64,000 nt of DNA from Georgenia soli. Lineage in GTDB: Bacteria; Actinomycetota; Actinomycetes; Actinomycetales; Actinomycetaceae. The stretch lies in the NCBI RefSeq assembly GCF_002563695.1, contig NZ_PDJI01000004.1:2790001-2854000 (forward strand), read 5' to 3'. Numbering within the stretch: position 1 is the stretch's first letter; each line of letters starts with the position of its first letter. This document shows positions 50,658-59,839 of the stretch, piece after piece. The notes under the pieces are model-generated. The model searched no databases and had not been told where the DNA came from. It was given only the letters and a program-made list of their open reading frames with translations. Position numbers and translations under genes: made by a program.

Positions 50658-52483
50658 GCGCCGCCGAGCCGGCGACCGAGACGGCGCGGGCACTCGTCAC
50701 GGCCCTGGTCGCCCACGGGGTCCACGACTTCGTGCTGGCGCCGGGCTCGCGCAGCGCACCTCTTGCGTACGCGCTGCAGGAGGCCGAGCGGGCGGGCTGG
50801 CTGCGGCTGCACGTGCGGGTGGACGAGCGCGCCGCAGCCTTCGTCGCACTCGGGCTGTCGCGGGCGGGGAGCATGTCCGCCGGGGCGACCGGAGGCTCGC
50901 CGGTGCCGGTGCCGGTGCCGGTGCCGGTGCCGGTGCCGGTGCCGGTCGCCGTCGTGACCACCTCGGGGACCGCCGTCGCCAACCTCCACCCCGCCGTGCT
51001 GGAGGCCGCGCACTCCGGGCTGCCGCTCGTCGTCGTCAGCGCCGACCGCCCCCACGAGATGCGGGGGACCGGCGCGAACCAGACCACCGACCAGGTGGGC
51101 ATCTTCGCCTCGGCACCCCGCTTCGCCGTCGACCTCCCGGCGGGTGCGGCACCGGGGCCCGCGCTGGAGCAGGTGGTCACCCGGGCCCTCGCGGCCGCGC
51201 AGGGACTGCGGACGAACGACCCGGGCCCCGTCCACCTCAACGTCGGCCTGCGCGACCCCCTGGCGCCGGCCAGCCGGTGGGAGCCCGGGCCGGCACCGGG
51301 GCCGCGCAGGGTCGTCGCCCCGGCCGGCCTTCCGTCCGCCGAGGTGCTCCGCCCGGGGCCGCGCACCGTCGTCGTGGCGGGCGACGGCGCAGGACCGGGC
51401 GCCCGCGACCTCGCCGAGCGGGCCGGCTGGCCCCTGCTCGCCGAGCCCACCAGCGGGGCGCGCTCCGGGCCGACGGCGATCGGTCCGTACCGGCTCCTTC
51501 TCGCCGACGCCCGGCTCGGCGGAGCGATCGAGCGGGTGGTGGTCACCGGGCACCCGACGCTCTCGAGGCCGGTCAGCTCGCTGCTCGCCCGGCGGGACGT
51601 CGAGGTGGTCGTGGTGGCGCCCCGGGGGCCGTGGACGGACGTCGCCGGTGTCGCCGCACGCGTGGTGGGTGCGGTCGAGCTCGCGGACGGGTTCGGCGGC
51701 TACGGCGCGGCGGCCGCCGCGCCCGCGGACCCGGGCACCGGTGCGGCGGACGCCGCGGGCGCGGACCCGGGCGCCGGTGCGGCGGACGGCGCAGTCGCGG
51801 GTGACTCCTGGCTCGCCCTGTGGCGCCGCGCGGCCGCCGCTGCGGAGCAGGTGATCGAGCACTCGCTCGCCGACACCTTCGACGGCCTGCACCTGGCCCG
51901 TGCCGTCGCCGCCGCGGGCGGTGCGGGAACGCTCGTCGTCGGCTCCTCGAACACCGTCCGGGACCTCGACCTCGTCGCCAGGCCGTGGGAGCCCGGCGCC
52001 GCGCCGCGAGCGATCGCCAACCGGGGGCTGGCGGGCATCGACGGCACCGTGGCGACGGCGACGGGGCTCGCCCTCGGCACCGGCGCACCGGTGCGCGCCG
52101 TCATGGGCGACCTGACCTTCCTGCACGACGCGGGGGCCCTCGCGCGCGGCCGGCTCGAGCGCGACGTCGACCTGCAGGTGGTCGTCCTCAACGACGCCGG
52201 CGGCGGCATCTTCGCCACGCTCGAGCACGGGGCGCCGGAGCGTGCGAGCGAGTTCGAGCGGATCTTCGGCACTCCCCAGGACGTCGATCTCGCGGCGCTG
52301 GCCGGCGCGTACGGCGTAAGTCACGCGCTCGCCACCACGCCGGCGGAGCTCGACGCGCTGCTCCGCGCGCCGGTACGTGGCCGCTCGGTGGTCGAGGTGC
52401 CGGTGGGACGGCGGGACCTCCGCGAGCGTCGCGCGGCCCTCGCCGACGGCGTTCGTGCGGCGGTGCGGACGGCGCTCGCCTGA
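50654..52483 (+). CDS. menD: SEPHCHC synthase (MenD) with repeat insertions
   Basis: ThDP enzyme joining isochorismate and 2-oxoglutarate. 609 residues: FVLAPGSRSAPLAYAL, catalytic Glu in VRVDERAAAFVALGLS, VVTTSGTAVANLHPAVLEA, DRPHEMRGTGANQTTDQ, and ThDP/Mg site MGDLTFLHDAGAL...VVLNDAGGGIF. Start is TTG at 50654, with GGAGG 7 nt upstream and a 4-nt overlap with menC. Two unusual insertions: a (Val-Pro)n run near residues 84-98 between ALGLS and VVTTSG, and a duplicated 12-residue Asp/Gly/Ala unit near 358-381 in the inter-domain linker. Confidence 0.95.
   Translation: MSAAEPATETARALVTALVAHGVHDFVLAPGSRSAPLAYALQEAERAGWLRLHVRVDERAAAFVALGLSRAGSMSAGATGGSPVPVPVPVPVPVPVPVAVVTTSGTAVANLHPAVLEAAHSGLPLVVVSADRPHEMRGTGANQTTDQVGIFASAPRFAVDLPAGAAPGPALEQVVTRALAAAQGLRTNDPGPVHLNVGLRDPLAPASRWEPGPAPGPRRVVAPAGLPSAEVLRPGPRTVVVAGDGAGPGARDLAERAGWPLLAEPTSGARSGPTAIGPYRLLLADARLGGAIERVVVTGHPTLSRPVSSLLARRDVEVVVVAPRGPWTDVAGVAARVVGAVELADGFGGYGAAAAAPADPGTGAADAAGADPGAGAADGAVAGDSWLALWRRAAAAAEQVIEHSLADTFDGLHLARAVAAAGGAGTLVVGSSNTVRDLDLVARPWEPGAAPRAIANRGLAGIDGTVATATGLALGTGAPVRAVMGDLTFLHDAGALARGRLERDVDLQVVVLNDAGGGIFATLEHGAPERASEFERIFGTPQDVDLAALAGAYGVSHALATTPAELDALLRAPVRGRSVVEVPVGRRDLRERRAALADGVRAAVRTALA
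50901..50942 (+). repeat. Hexanucleotide repeat CGGTGC x7 in menD
   Basis: Seven exact units, then CGGTCG, encoding an alternating Val-Pro run in the N-terminal ThDP domain. Confidence 0.95.
51725..51796 (+). repeat. 36-bp in-frame tandem repeat x2 in menD
   Basis: Units 51725-51760 and 51761-51796 share GCGGACCCGGGC, CCGGTGCGGCGGACG. They encode ADPGTGAADAAG and ADPGAGAADGAV. Confidence 0.85.
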
Positions 52484-52591
52484 CGCCAGGCCACGCGGCC
52501 GTAAGCCTGCCTTCGGGCTTCCTTCCGGCTTCCTGCCGGGTGCCGCGGTCGGGCCGGCTCTGAACGAACCTGCCGGCCACCAACCGAAGCC

Positions 52592-52680
52592 GGCGTCCAG
52601 CCAACCCAGCCCGGGCTCCAGCCAACTCAGCCCGGCGTCCAGCCAACCCAGCCCAGCGTCCAGCCAACCCGGCGTCCAGA
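52592..52680. repeat. 21-bp tandem repeat, about 4.3 imperfect copies
   Basis: Units at 52592, 52613 and 52634 (21 bp), 52655 (16 bp) and 52671, each with CGTCCAGCCAACCC-like core. Fills most of the 272-bp gap between menD and the protease gene. No spacers, so not CRISPR. Confidence 0.85.
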
Positions 52681-52755
52681 CAACTCTCAGGTTCCGACAA
52701 GCGTGGTCCCAGGTCACGGGTGTCTGATGGATCCATCGACAACGACGGAGGATCC

Positions 52756-54243
52756 ATGAGCAACGACGACCAGCGCCCGACGCCCTGGACGGGGCCGGGT
52801 ACGCCTGGCCCTCGGGCCTGGCAGGGCTCCCACGAGCAGTCCTCGTCCCGCGGCGGTTCCGACGCGCGACCGACGGGCCAGTGGGCCGGGTCGTCCTACG
52901 CCACGCCGCAACCGGCACAGGCCACCTACGCCTCCCAGCAGCGCGGACCGGCGCAGACGCACGACTGGCCGGGCCAGAACCAGCCCCGCCACGACGGCGA
53001 CGTGCCGTCCGGGCAGCCGTGGCCGGGGCGGGCGTTCGGCACGGCGCCGGGCGGCCCGGAGGGCCCCGGCCGCCCGGGCAGCAGTGACGGCGACGGCAGG
53101 GGCCGCCGTCGTCCCGGCTGGGGCGCCCTGGTCGGCGTCGCCGCCGGCGCTGCGGTGCTGGCCAGCATCGGGACCGCGGGCCTGACCGGCGCCCTCGACA
53201 ACAACCAGGCGCCCACCGCAGCGTCCTCGAGCCAGTCGGCCGACGCGTCCTCGTCCAACGCGGCCCCCGTCGTCACCTCGACGACGACCGAGCCGGACTG
53301 GGCCAGCGTGGCCGCCGCGGTGCGCCCCTCCGTCGTCGCGATCGACGTCCGGACGCCGTCCGGGGCCGGCGCAGGTTCCGGCGTCATCCTCGACAAGCAG
53401 GGCCACATCCTCACGAACCACCACGTCGTCGGCGACGCGGTCGACGGCGGCCTGGTGGTGACCCTGTCGGACGGCCGGATGTACCAGGCCAAGATCGCCG
53501 GCACCGACCCGGCCACGGACCTGGCGGTCATCACCCTCACCGACCCGCCGGCCGACCTCAAGCCCGCGACGCTCGGCAACTCCGAGGACGTCGTGGTCGG
53601 CGACCCGGTGGTCGCGATCGGCAACCCGCTGGGCCTGAGCTCGACCGTCACCACTGGCATCGTCTCCGCGCTCGACCGCCCGGTCACCACGACCGAGGCG
53701 CCGCAGTCGCCCGGGCAGCAGGGCACGAGCGTCACCACGAACGCCATCCAGGTCGACGCGGCGATCAACCCGGGCAACTCCGGCGGCCCGCTGTTCGACG
53801 CGACCGGCCGGGTCATCGGCATCACCAGCTCGATCGCCAGCATGCCGGGCGCCTCGGGCGGCAGCTCCGGCAGCATCGGCCTCGGCTTCGCGATCCCGAG
53901 CAACCTCGCCAAGCAGGTCGGCGAGCAGCTGATCAAGAACGGCGTGGCCGAGCACGCGTACCTCGGTGTCTACATGAGCGACGGCACCGCGAAGGTCGAC
54001 GGCGCCACCCGCGCCGGCGCCGTGGTGGAACGGCTCGACCCCGGGACGCCGGCCGCCGACGCCGGGGTGAGGACCGGCGACGTCATCATCGGCATCGACG
54101 GCGACCCGGTCAGCGGCGCGGAGTCGCTCACGGGCTACGTCCGCCAGTACGCCAGCGGCGACAAGGTCACCCTGACCATCGTGCGCGACGGCAAGGAGAT
54201 CAAGGTCCAGACGACCCTCGCCACCCGGCAGGACAAGCTCTGA
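52756..54243 (+). CDS. HtrA/DegP-like membrane serine protease with PDZ domain
   Basis: 495 residues. Cytoplasmic Gly/Pro/Gln-rich N-terminus (1-115), one membrane segment (about 122-145: ALVGVAAGAAVLASIGTAGL), trypsin-like domain with catalytic His in ILTNHHVVG, Asp in DPATDLAVI and Ser in NPGNSGGPLFD, then a PDZ domain (about 395-490). Degrades or refolds misfolded proteins outside the membrane. ATG at 52756 with GGAGG 4 nt upstream; GTG at 52720 is possible. Monocistronic. Confidence 0.92.
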   Translation: MSNDDQRPTPWTGPGTPGPRAWQGSHEQSSSRGGSDARPTGQWAGSSYATPQPAQATYASQQRGPAQTHDWPGQNQPRHDGDVPSGQPWPGRAFGTAPGGPEGPGRPGSSDGDGRGRRRPGWGALVGVAAGAAVLASIGTAGLTGALDNNQAPTAASSSQSADASSSNAAPVVTSTTTEPDWASVAAAVRPSVVAIDVRTPSGAGAGSGVILDKQGHILTNHHVVGDAVDGGLVVTLSDGRMYQAKIAGTDPATDLAVITLTDPPADLKPATLGNSEDVVVGDPVVAIGNPLGLSSTVTTGIVSALDRPVTTTEAPQSPGQQGTSVTTNAIQVDAAINPGNSGGPLFDATGRVIGITSSIASMPGASGGSSGSIGLGFAIPSNLAKQVGEQLIKNGVAEHAYLGVYMSDGTAKVDGATRAGAVVERLDPGTPAADAGVRTGDVIIGIDGDPVSGAESLTGYVRQYASGDKVTLTIVRDGKEIKVQTTLATRQDKL

Positions 54244-54258
54244 GCCTGCCCCGAAACC

Positions 54259-54297
54259 GCACCGGCCCGTGTTCTTCCCCCAGACGCGGGCCGGTGC
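54259..54297. terminator. Bidirectional terminator between protease gene and menF
   Basis: GCACCGGCCCG / CGGGCCGGTGC, 11-bp stem, 17-nt loop, between converging genes. Confidence 0.8.
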
Positions 54298-54357
54298 CCT
54301 GCTCGGCGGGTCGCGCCTGCTGGGCAGGCCCCGCGTCGGTCCGGCGGCCTCGCCTGC

Positions 54358-55713
54358 TCAGCCTTCGAGCGCCTCGCGCATGGGCCGCAGCTTCGCCTCC
54401 GACTCGGCCAGCTCGGCCTCCGGGTCGGACGCCGCGACGACGCCGCAGCCGGCGAACAGCCGCATGCGGTGGCGGTCCGTGGCCGAGACCTCGCCCGAGC
54501 GCAGCCCGATGCCCCACTCGCCGTCGCCGTCGGCACCGATCCACCCGACAGGGCCGGCGTACCGTCCGCGGTCCATCCGCTCTGCCTCGGCCAGGATCTG
54601 CGTCGCCAGCCCGGTGGGGGTCCCGCCGACCGCCGCGGTGGGGTGCAGAGCCGCGGCCAGCGCGAGGCTGGAGGGTCCGCGGCCGTCCGGCGAGTGCGCC
54701 GGGAAGGTGCTCGGGTGGCCGAAGGTGCCGTCGACGACGCCGGTGACGTCCGTGGCCAGGTGCATGACGTTGGGCAGGTGCAGCACGAACGGCGCGTCGG
54801 GCACGTTGATCGACGCGCAGTACGGGCGCAGGCCCCGCACGAGGGAGGCGACGGCGAGCTCGTGCTCCTCCAGGTCCTTCGAGGAGCGGGCGAGCTCGGC
54901 GGCCCGCCGGAGGTCGTCCGCGTCGTCGCCGGTGCGCCGGATGGTGCCGGCGAGGACCCGGCTCGCGGCCAGGCCCTTCTCGCGCCGCACCAGCAGCTCC
55001 GGCGTCGCCCCGACGAGGCGGTCCACGCTGAAGGTCCAGCACCCCGGGTAGCTCTCGCTGAGCCGGGTGAGCAGGTGACGCACGTCCAGCGGCCGCTGCG
55101 TGCGGACGTCGACGTCGCGGGCCATGACCACCTTGGTCACCTCGCCCGCGCGGATGCGGCGCACCACCTCCGCGACCGCCGTCACCCAGTCGGCGGCGGT
55201 GAGGGCGCCGTCGGCGAAGGTCACCGCCCCGGGGGAGCGGACCGGGGCAGGCACGGGCAGGGAGGCAGGCCGGTCCCCGGAAGGTGTGACAGTCGTCACC
55301 CACGCCACGCCGTCGCGGCGGCCGACCACGACCTCCGGCACCACCAGCACGCCGCCGGCCTCCGAGCCGGGGGCGAAGGAGAAGGAGCCGAAGGCGACCG
55401 GGCCGGTCCCCGGGACGCCCACCTCGTCGACGACGTCGAGCCCCGCCGCCGCGCGGGCCCAGGCGACGTCGGCGTCCCGGATGCGGTTCGGCCCCCTGGT
55501 GTCGATGCGCAGGGCCTCGCCCCAGCCCACGAGCCCCTCGCCGCGACGGACCCACGAGAACGTGGCCGCGGCGTCGGGCCCCGGCAGGAGGGAGAGGAGG
55601 TCGCCCGGGTCCGGCACCGCGACGGTCCGCGCGACGAGGGCGGTCTCGGACGACGGCGCGACGAGCCGGGTCGCGGCGCGCCCGGGGCGGCGTGGGGTCT
55701 CGGTCGGGGACAT
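54358..55713 (-). CDS. menF: Isochorismate synthase
   Basis: Chorismate to isochorismate, the committed step of menaquinone synthesis. 451 residues, chorismate-binding domain in the C-terminal half: KVVMARDVDVR, GCWTFSVDRLVGATPELLVRREKG, RVLAGTIRRTG, SSKDLEEHELAVASLV (metal Glu), HLATDVTG, LHPTAAVGGTPTG, DRGRYAGPVGW. ATG at 55713, with TACAGT 7 nt upstream, so leaderless; the open frame 30 codons further upstream is discarded. Divergent from menG. A salicylate/siderophore role is possible but the menD-menG context favours MenF. Confidence 0.92.
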   Translation of the reverse strand: MSPTETPRRPGRAATRLVAPSSETALVARTVAVPDPGDLLSLLPGPDAAATFSWVRRGEGLVGWGEALRIDTRGPNRIRDADVAWARAAAGLDVVDEVGVPGTGPVAFGSFSFAPGSEAGGVLVVPEVVVGRRDGVAWVTTVTPSGDRPASLPVPAPVRSPGAVTFADGALTAADWVTAVAEVVRRIRAGEVTKVVMARDVDVRTQRPLDVRHLLTRLSESYPGCWTFSVDRLVGATPELLVRREKGLAASRVLAGTIRRTGDDADDLRRAAELARSSKDLEEHELAVASLVRGLRPYCASINVPDAPFVLHLPNVMHLATDVTGVVDGTFGHPSTFPAHSPDGRGPSSLALAAALHPTAAVGGTPTGLATQILAEAERMDRGRYAGPVGWIGADGDGEWGIGLRSGEVSATDRHRMRLFAGCGVVAASDPEAELAESEAKLRPMREALEG

Positions 55714-55720
55714 CGCGGTC

Positions 55721-55726
55721 ACTGTA
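55721..55726 (-). promoter_or_regulatory. -10 element TACAGT of menF, leaderless
   Basis: TACAGT 7 nt before the menF ATG, in the 110-bp divergent region shared with menG. Confidence 0.5.
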
Positions 55727-55823
55727 AGCCCAGCGGCCGTTTCCGACCCGTCCTGACCGGAGCGTCGGGGCGGTGACCACCCTGCCGACATGACGTGGGC
55801 CACGGACCTGGGATGATGAGCGC

Positions 55824-56519
55824 ATGAGCCGAGCCACCCTCGAGAAGGACCCGCGCGAGGTCGCCGGGATGTTCGACGGCGTCGCCCGTCGTTACGACCT
55901 GACGAACGACGTCCTCTCCCTCGGCCAGGACCGCATCTGGCGGGTCGCGACCCGCAAGGCCGTGGGCGCCAGGCCCGGGGAGCGGGTCCTGGACCTCGCC
56001 GCCGGCACCGGCACGTCGTCGGAGGAGTACGCCGACGCGGGCATCGACGTCGTCCCGTGCGACTTCTCCACGGGCATGATGGAGGTGGGCAAACGCCGTC
56101 GGCCGGACCTGCCCTTCATCGCCGGCGACGCGACGGCGCTGCCGTTCGCCGACGAGACCTTCGACGCCGTGACCATCTCCTTCGGCCTGCGCAACGTCGC
56201 GGACACGGACCGCGCGCTGCGCGAGATGCTGCGCGTGACGCGGCCGGGCGGGCGGCTGGTGGTGTGCGAGTTCTCCCGCCCGACGTGGGCGCCGTTCCGC
56301 ACGGTGTACGAGTTCTACCTCGGTCAGGTCCTCCCGCGGATGGCGTCGATGGTCTCCTCGAACACCGACGCCTACACCTACCTGGCCGAGTCCATCGTGA
56401 CCTGGCCCGACCAGCTCGGTCTCGCGCGCACCGTCCGGCGGGCCGGCTGGCACCAGGTGGCCTACCGGAACCTCTCCGGCGGCATCGTGGCCCTGCACCG
56501 GGCGGTGCGACCGGAGTGA
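55824..56519 (+). CDS. menG: Demethylmenaquinone methyltransferase
   Basis: Last methylation of menaquinone, using SAM. 231 residues, UbiE family: [27 protein letters not shown] loop [19 protein letters not shown] (about 54-72), [40 protein letters not shown] at 55824; GATGAT 6 nt upstream is only a weak -10. Confidence 0.96.
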   Translation: MSRATLEKDPREVAGMFDGVARRYDLTNDVLSLGQDRIWRVATRKAVGARPGERVLDLAAGTGTSSEEYADAGIDVVPCDFSTGMMEVGKRRRPDLPFIAGDATALPFADETFDAVTISFGLRNVADTDRALREMLRVTRPGGRLVVCEFSRPTWAPFRTVYEFYLGQVLPRMASMVSSNTDAYTYLAESIVTWPDQLGLARTVRRAGWHQVAYRNLSGGIVALHRAVRPE

Positions 56520-56599
56520 CGTCGCACGGACGCCCCTATGCACGCGCGGGGGCGCCAGGACGAGGGACCTTCGTCCCCGCGACCTTCCCGCAGAGCCAC

Positions 56600-56613
56600 T
56601 TAGGCTCACCTAA
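56600..56613 (+). promoter_or_regulatory. IdeR/DtxR-like iron box before menJ
   Basis: TTAGGCTCACCTAA matches 13 of 14 bases of the right part of the DtxR/IdeR consensus (TTAGGCTAACCTAA) and has TTAGG/CCTAA arms. Lies 23 bp upstream of the -10 TATAGA (56636-56641), overlapping the -35 region. Confidence 0.6.
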
Positions 56614-56635
56614 CAAGACGACCGTGGCCCGGATT

Positions 56636-56641
56636 TATAGA
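56636..56641 (+). promoter_or_regulatory. -10 element TATAGA of menJ
   Basis: TATAGA in an AT-rich patch 45 nt before the menJ ATG; the only strong -10 in the 166-bp gap. Confidence 0.5.
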
Positions 56642-56685
56642 CTCCTGGCCGTCCGGGCCCGCCGGCCCCTCACCTTCCTGGAGCG

Positions 56686-57993
56686 ATGACGTTGGGAACC
56701 GCTGTGCGTACCGAGGCCGAGGCTGACGTCATCGTCGTCGGCGCCGGACCGGGCGGAGCTGCCGCGGCCCACTACCTCGCCTCGACCGGGCTGAGCGTGC
56801 TGCTCCTGGAGAAGGGTGTCTTCCCCCGCGACAAGGTCTGCGGGGACGGGCTGACCCCCCGCGCCGTCGCCGAGCTGATCCGGATGGGGGTCCCGACCCC
56901 CGAGTCCGAGGGGTGGATCCGCAACTGGGGGCTGCGCACGCACGGCGCCGGCCACACGATCGAGCTGCCCTGGCCCGAGCTCGCCGAGATGCCGTCCTAC
57001 GGCCTGGCGCGCTCGCGGATGAACCTCGACGAGACGCTCGCCCGCCACGCGCAGGCCTCCGGGGCGGACCTGCGTGAGGGCATGGCCGTCACCGGCCCGC
57101 TCCGCCACGAGCGCTCGGGCCGCATCCTCGGCGTGACCGCCAAGCCGGTCGACGCGCGGGGCCGCCGCACGGGCGAGGACGTCACCTTCCGCGCCCCCGT
57201 GGTCGTCGACGCCGGCGGCGTCTCCGCCCGCCTCGCCACCTCGATGGGCATCGAGAAGGACATGGACCGACCCATGGGCGTGGCCGTGCGCACCTACTTC
57301 CGCTCGCCGCGGCACGACGACCCGATGATGGAGTCGCACCTGGAGCTGTGGGACGGGAAGCCGGGGGAGTCCAACCTCATGCCCGGCTACGGCTGGATCT
57401 TCGCCCTCGGCGACGGCACCGTGAACGTCGGCCTCGGGTCGCTGTCCTCGACGGCGAAGCCCACCGGGCTCGACTACAAGGGGATGTTCCGCACCTGGAT
57501 GGAGAACGCCCCCGAGGAGTGGGAGTTCACCCCGGAGAACCAGATCGGCGAGCTGCGCTCGGCCGCCCTGCCCATGGCGTTCAACCGCAAGCCGCACTAC
57601 AGCCAGGGCCTGCTCCTGGTCGGCGACTCCGGCGGCATGGTCTCGCCGTTCAACGGCGAGGGCATCGCCTACGCGCTGCAGTCCGGGCGCATCGCGGCCG
57701 ACGTGATCTCCCAGGCCCTCTCGCGCACCTCCGCTTACGCGCTGGAGAAGACGCTGCGCACCTACCCCAAGATCCTCAGCGACGAGCTGGGCGGGTACTA
57801 CTCGCTCGGCCAGGTCTTCGCACGGCTCATCGAGCGCCCCGAGATCATGCGGCTGTGCGTCAAGCACGGCCTGCCGCGGCCCACGCTCATGCGCTTCACG
57901 ATGAAGCTCCTCTCCGACGGGTTCGACCGTCGCGACGGGGACTGGATGGACCGGACGATCACCGCGCTCACGAAGCTGGCGCCGGCGTCATGA
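56686..57993 (+). CDS. menJ: Geranylgeranyl reductase family flavoprotein, menaquinone reductase
   Basis: 435 residues. FAD motif VIVVGAGPGGAAAAHYLA (about 15-32), CGDGLTPRAVAEL, the second FAD motif LLVGDSGGMVSPFNGEGIAYALQSGR. Similar to Rv0561c (MenJ), which saturates one isoprene unit of menaquinone. ATG at 56686 after CTGGAGCG. Sits between menG and the nuo operon, 109 bp before nuoA. Confidence 0.92.
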   Translation: MTLGTAVRTEAEADVIVVGAGPGGAAAAHYLASTGLSVLLLEKGVFPRDKVCGDGLTPRAVAELIRMGVPTPESEGWIRNWGLRTHGAGHTIELPWPELAEMPSYGLARSRMNLDETLARHAQASGADLREGMAVTGPLRHERSGRILGVTAKPVDARGRRTGEDVTFRAPVVVDAGGVSARLATSMGIEKDMDRPMGVAVRTYFRSPRHDDPMMESHLELWDGKPGESNLMPGYGWIFALGDGTVNVGLGSLSSTAKPTGLDYKGMFRTWMENAPEEWEFTPENQIGELRSAALPMAFNRKPHYSQGLLLVGDSGGMVSPFNGEGIAYALQSGRIAADVISQALSRTSAYALEKTLRTYPKILSDELGGYYSLGQVFARLIERPEIMRLCVKHGLPRPTLMRFTMKLLSDGFDRRDGDWMDRTITALTKLAPAS

Positions 57994-58054
57994 CGGTCCG
58001 ACGGGTGAGCGTTTCGGAGGTCGTGACGCTGAACACGTACGCTGGCGAGGAGAT

Positions 58055-58077
58055 GGCCGTCACGCAGACGGACGGCC
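58055..58077 (+). promoter_or_regulatory. Hairpin in the nuo leader
   Basis: GGCCGTC / GACGGCC with a 9-nt loop, 26 bp before nuoA and after a TACGCT (58038-58043) that could be a nuo -10. Regulatory role uncertain. Confidence 0.35.
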
Positions 58078-58102
58078 GTCGTGGTGAACCGACGGAGGCA
58101 CG

Positions 58103-58465
58103 ATGACGAACCCCTACGTCCCGCTGCTGATCATGGCGGGCGTCGCCGCGGCGATGGCGATCGGTGGCCTGGCGGCGAGCACCGTCATCGGCCCCAAGCG
58201 CTACAACCGCGTGAAGGTGGCGAACTACGAGTGCGGGATCGAGCCGACCCCCCGCGCGACGGGCTCCGGGCGCTTCCCGGTGAAGTACTACCTCGTCGCC
58301 ATGACGTTCATCATCTTCGACATCGAGGTGGTCTTCCTCTACCCGTGGGCGGTGGCTTTCTCCGAGCTCGCCATCTTCGGGCTGGTGGCCATGCTCGGCT
58401 TCATCTTCCTGATCACGGTGCCCTACGTGTACGAGTGGCGCCGCGGCGGGCTCGAGTGGGACTGA
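58103..58465 (+). CDS. nuoA: NADH-quinone oxidoreductase subunit A
   Basis: 120 residues, three membrane helices. Conserved [41 protein letters not shown]. Membrane arm subunit of complex I. ATG at 58103 after GACGGAGGCACG. First gene of the nuo operon; nuoB follows after 10 bp. Confidence 0.97.
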   Translation: MTNPYVPLLIMAGVAAAMAIGGLAASTVIGPKRYNRVKVANYECGIEPTPRATGSGRFPVKYYLVAMTFIIFDIEVVFLYPWAVAFSELAIFGLVAMLGFIFLITVPYVYEWRRGGLEWD

Positions 58466-58475
58466 GGTAGCACTG

Positions 58476-59026
<551 letters not shown>

Positions 59027-59030
<4 letters not shown>

Positions 59031-59839
59031 GCGAGCGAGACGACGAGAAGCAGTCGGCGGCCGCGGCCGCCAAGCCCGGCGCCACCAGCGCCGAGGTGGG
59101 GCAGCGGCCGACGGCGGCTGCTGCCGAGGGCGGCTCGCAGAACCTCCCGGCCGGGCCGGCCCGCGGGTCGCGCACCCAGCTCGAGGTCATCGCCACCCGC
59201 AAGGGCCTGTTCGGCGTCGAGGGCTCCGGCGACACCTCCGGCTTCGGCGGCCTGGTCGCCACCATCGCGCTGCCGCCCGCGTCCGAGCGGCCCTACGGCG
59301 GCTGGTTCGACGAGGTCGTCGACATCCTGGTCGAGATCCTCACCGAGCAGGGGCTCGACGCCGACGCCGTCCTCGAGAAGGTCGTCGTCGACCGCGGCGA
59401 GCTGACGATCTTCGTCGCCCGTGAGCACATCGGCACCGTGTGCCGTGCCCTGCGCGACGACCAGGACCTGCGCTTCGAGTTGTGCCTGGGCGTCTCGGGC
59501 GTCCACTACCCGCACGACACCGGGCGCGAGCTCCACGCCGTGTACCACCTGTTCTCGGTCACGCACGTGCGCCCGCTGCGCCTCGAGGTCGCGTGCCCGG
59601 AGGCGGACCCGCACATCCCCAGCGTCGTCGAGACCTACCCCGGCAACGACTGGCACGAGCGCGAGACCTGGGACATGTTCGGCATCGTCTTCGACGGCCA
59701 CCCGGCCCTCGCCCGCTCCCTCATGCCCGACGACTGGGTCGGCCACCCGCAGCGCAAGGACTACCCGCTCGGGGGGATCCCCGTCGAGTACAAGGGCGCC
59801 GTCATCCCGCCGCCCGACAACCGGAGGTCGTACCGCTGA
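59027..59839 (+). CDS. nuoC: NADH-quinone oxidoreductase subunit C
   Basis: 270 residues; 30-kDa subunit signature [28 protein letters not shown] and RKDYPLGG. An Ala-rich N-terminal extension of about 45 residues precedes the core. GTG start at 59027 overlaps nuoB; stop overlaps nuoD by 1 nt. Confidence 0.95.

Noticed and set aside
52592..52680. Possible CRISPR array
   Set aside because: Units are contiguous and degenerate with no unique spacers, and no cas gene is present in the window.
52726..52737. GATGGATCCATC palindrome before the HtrA-like gene
   Set aside because: Perfect 12-bp palindrome, but single, short and located between the two candidate start codons, so no clear regulatory meaning.
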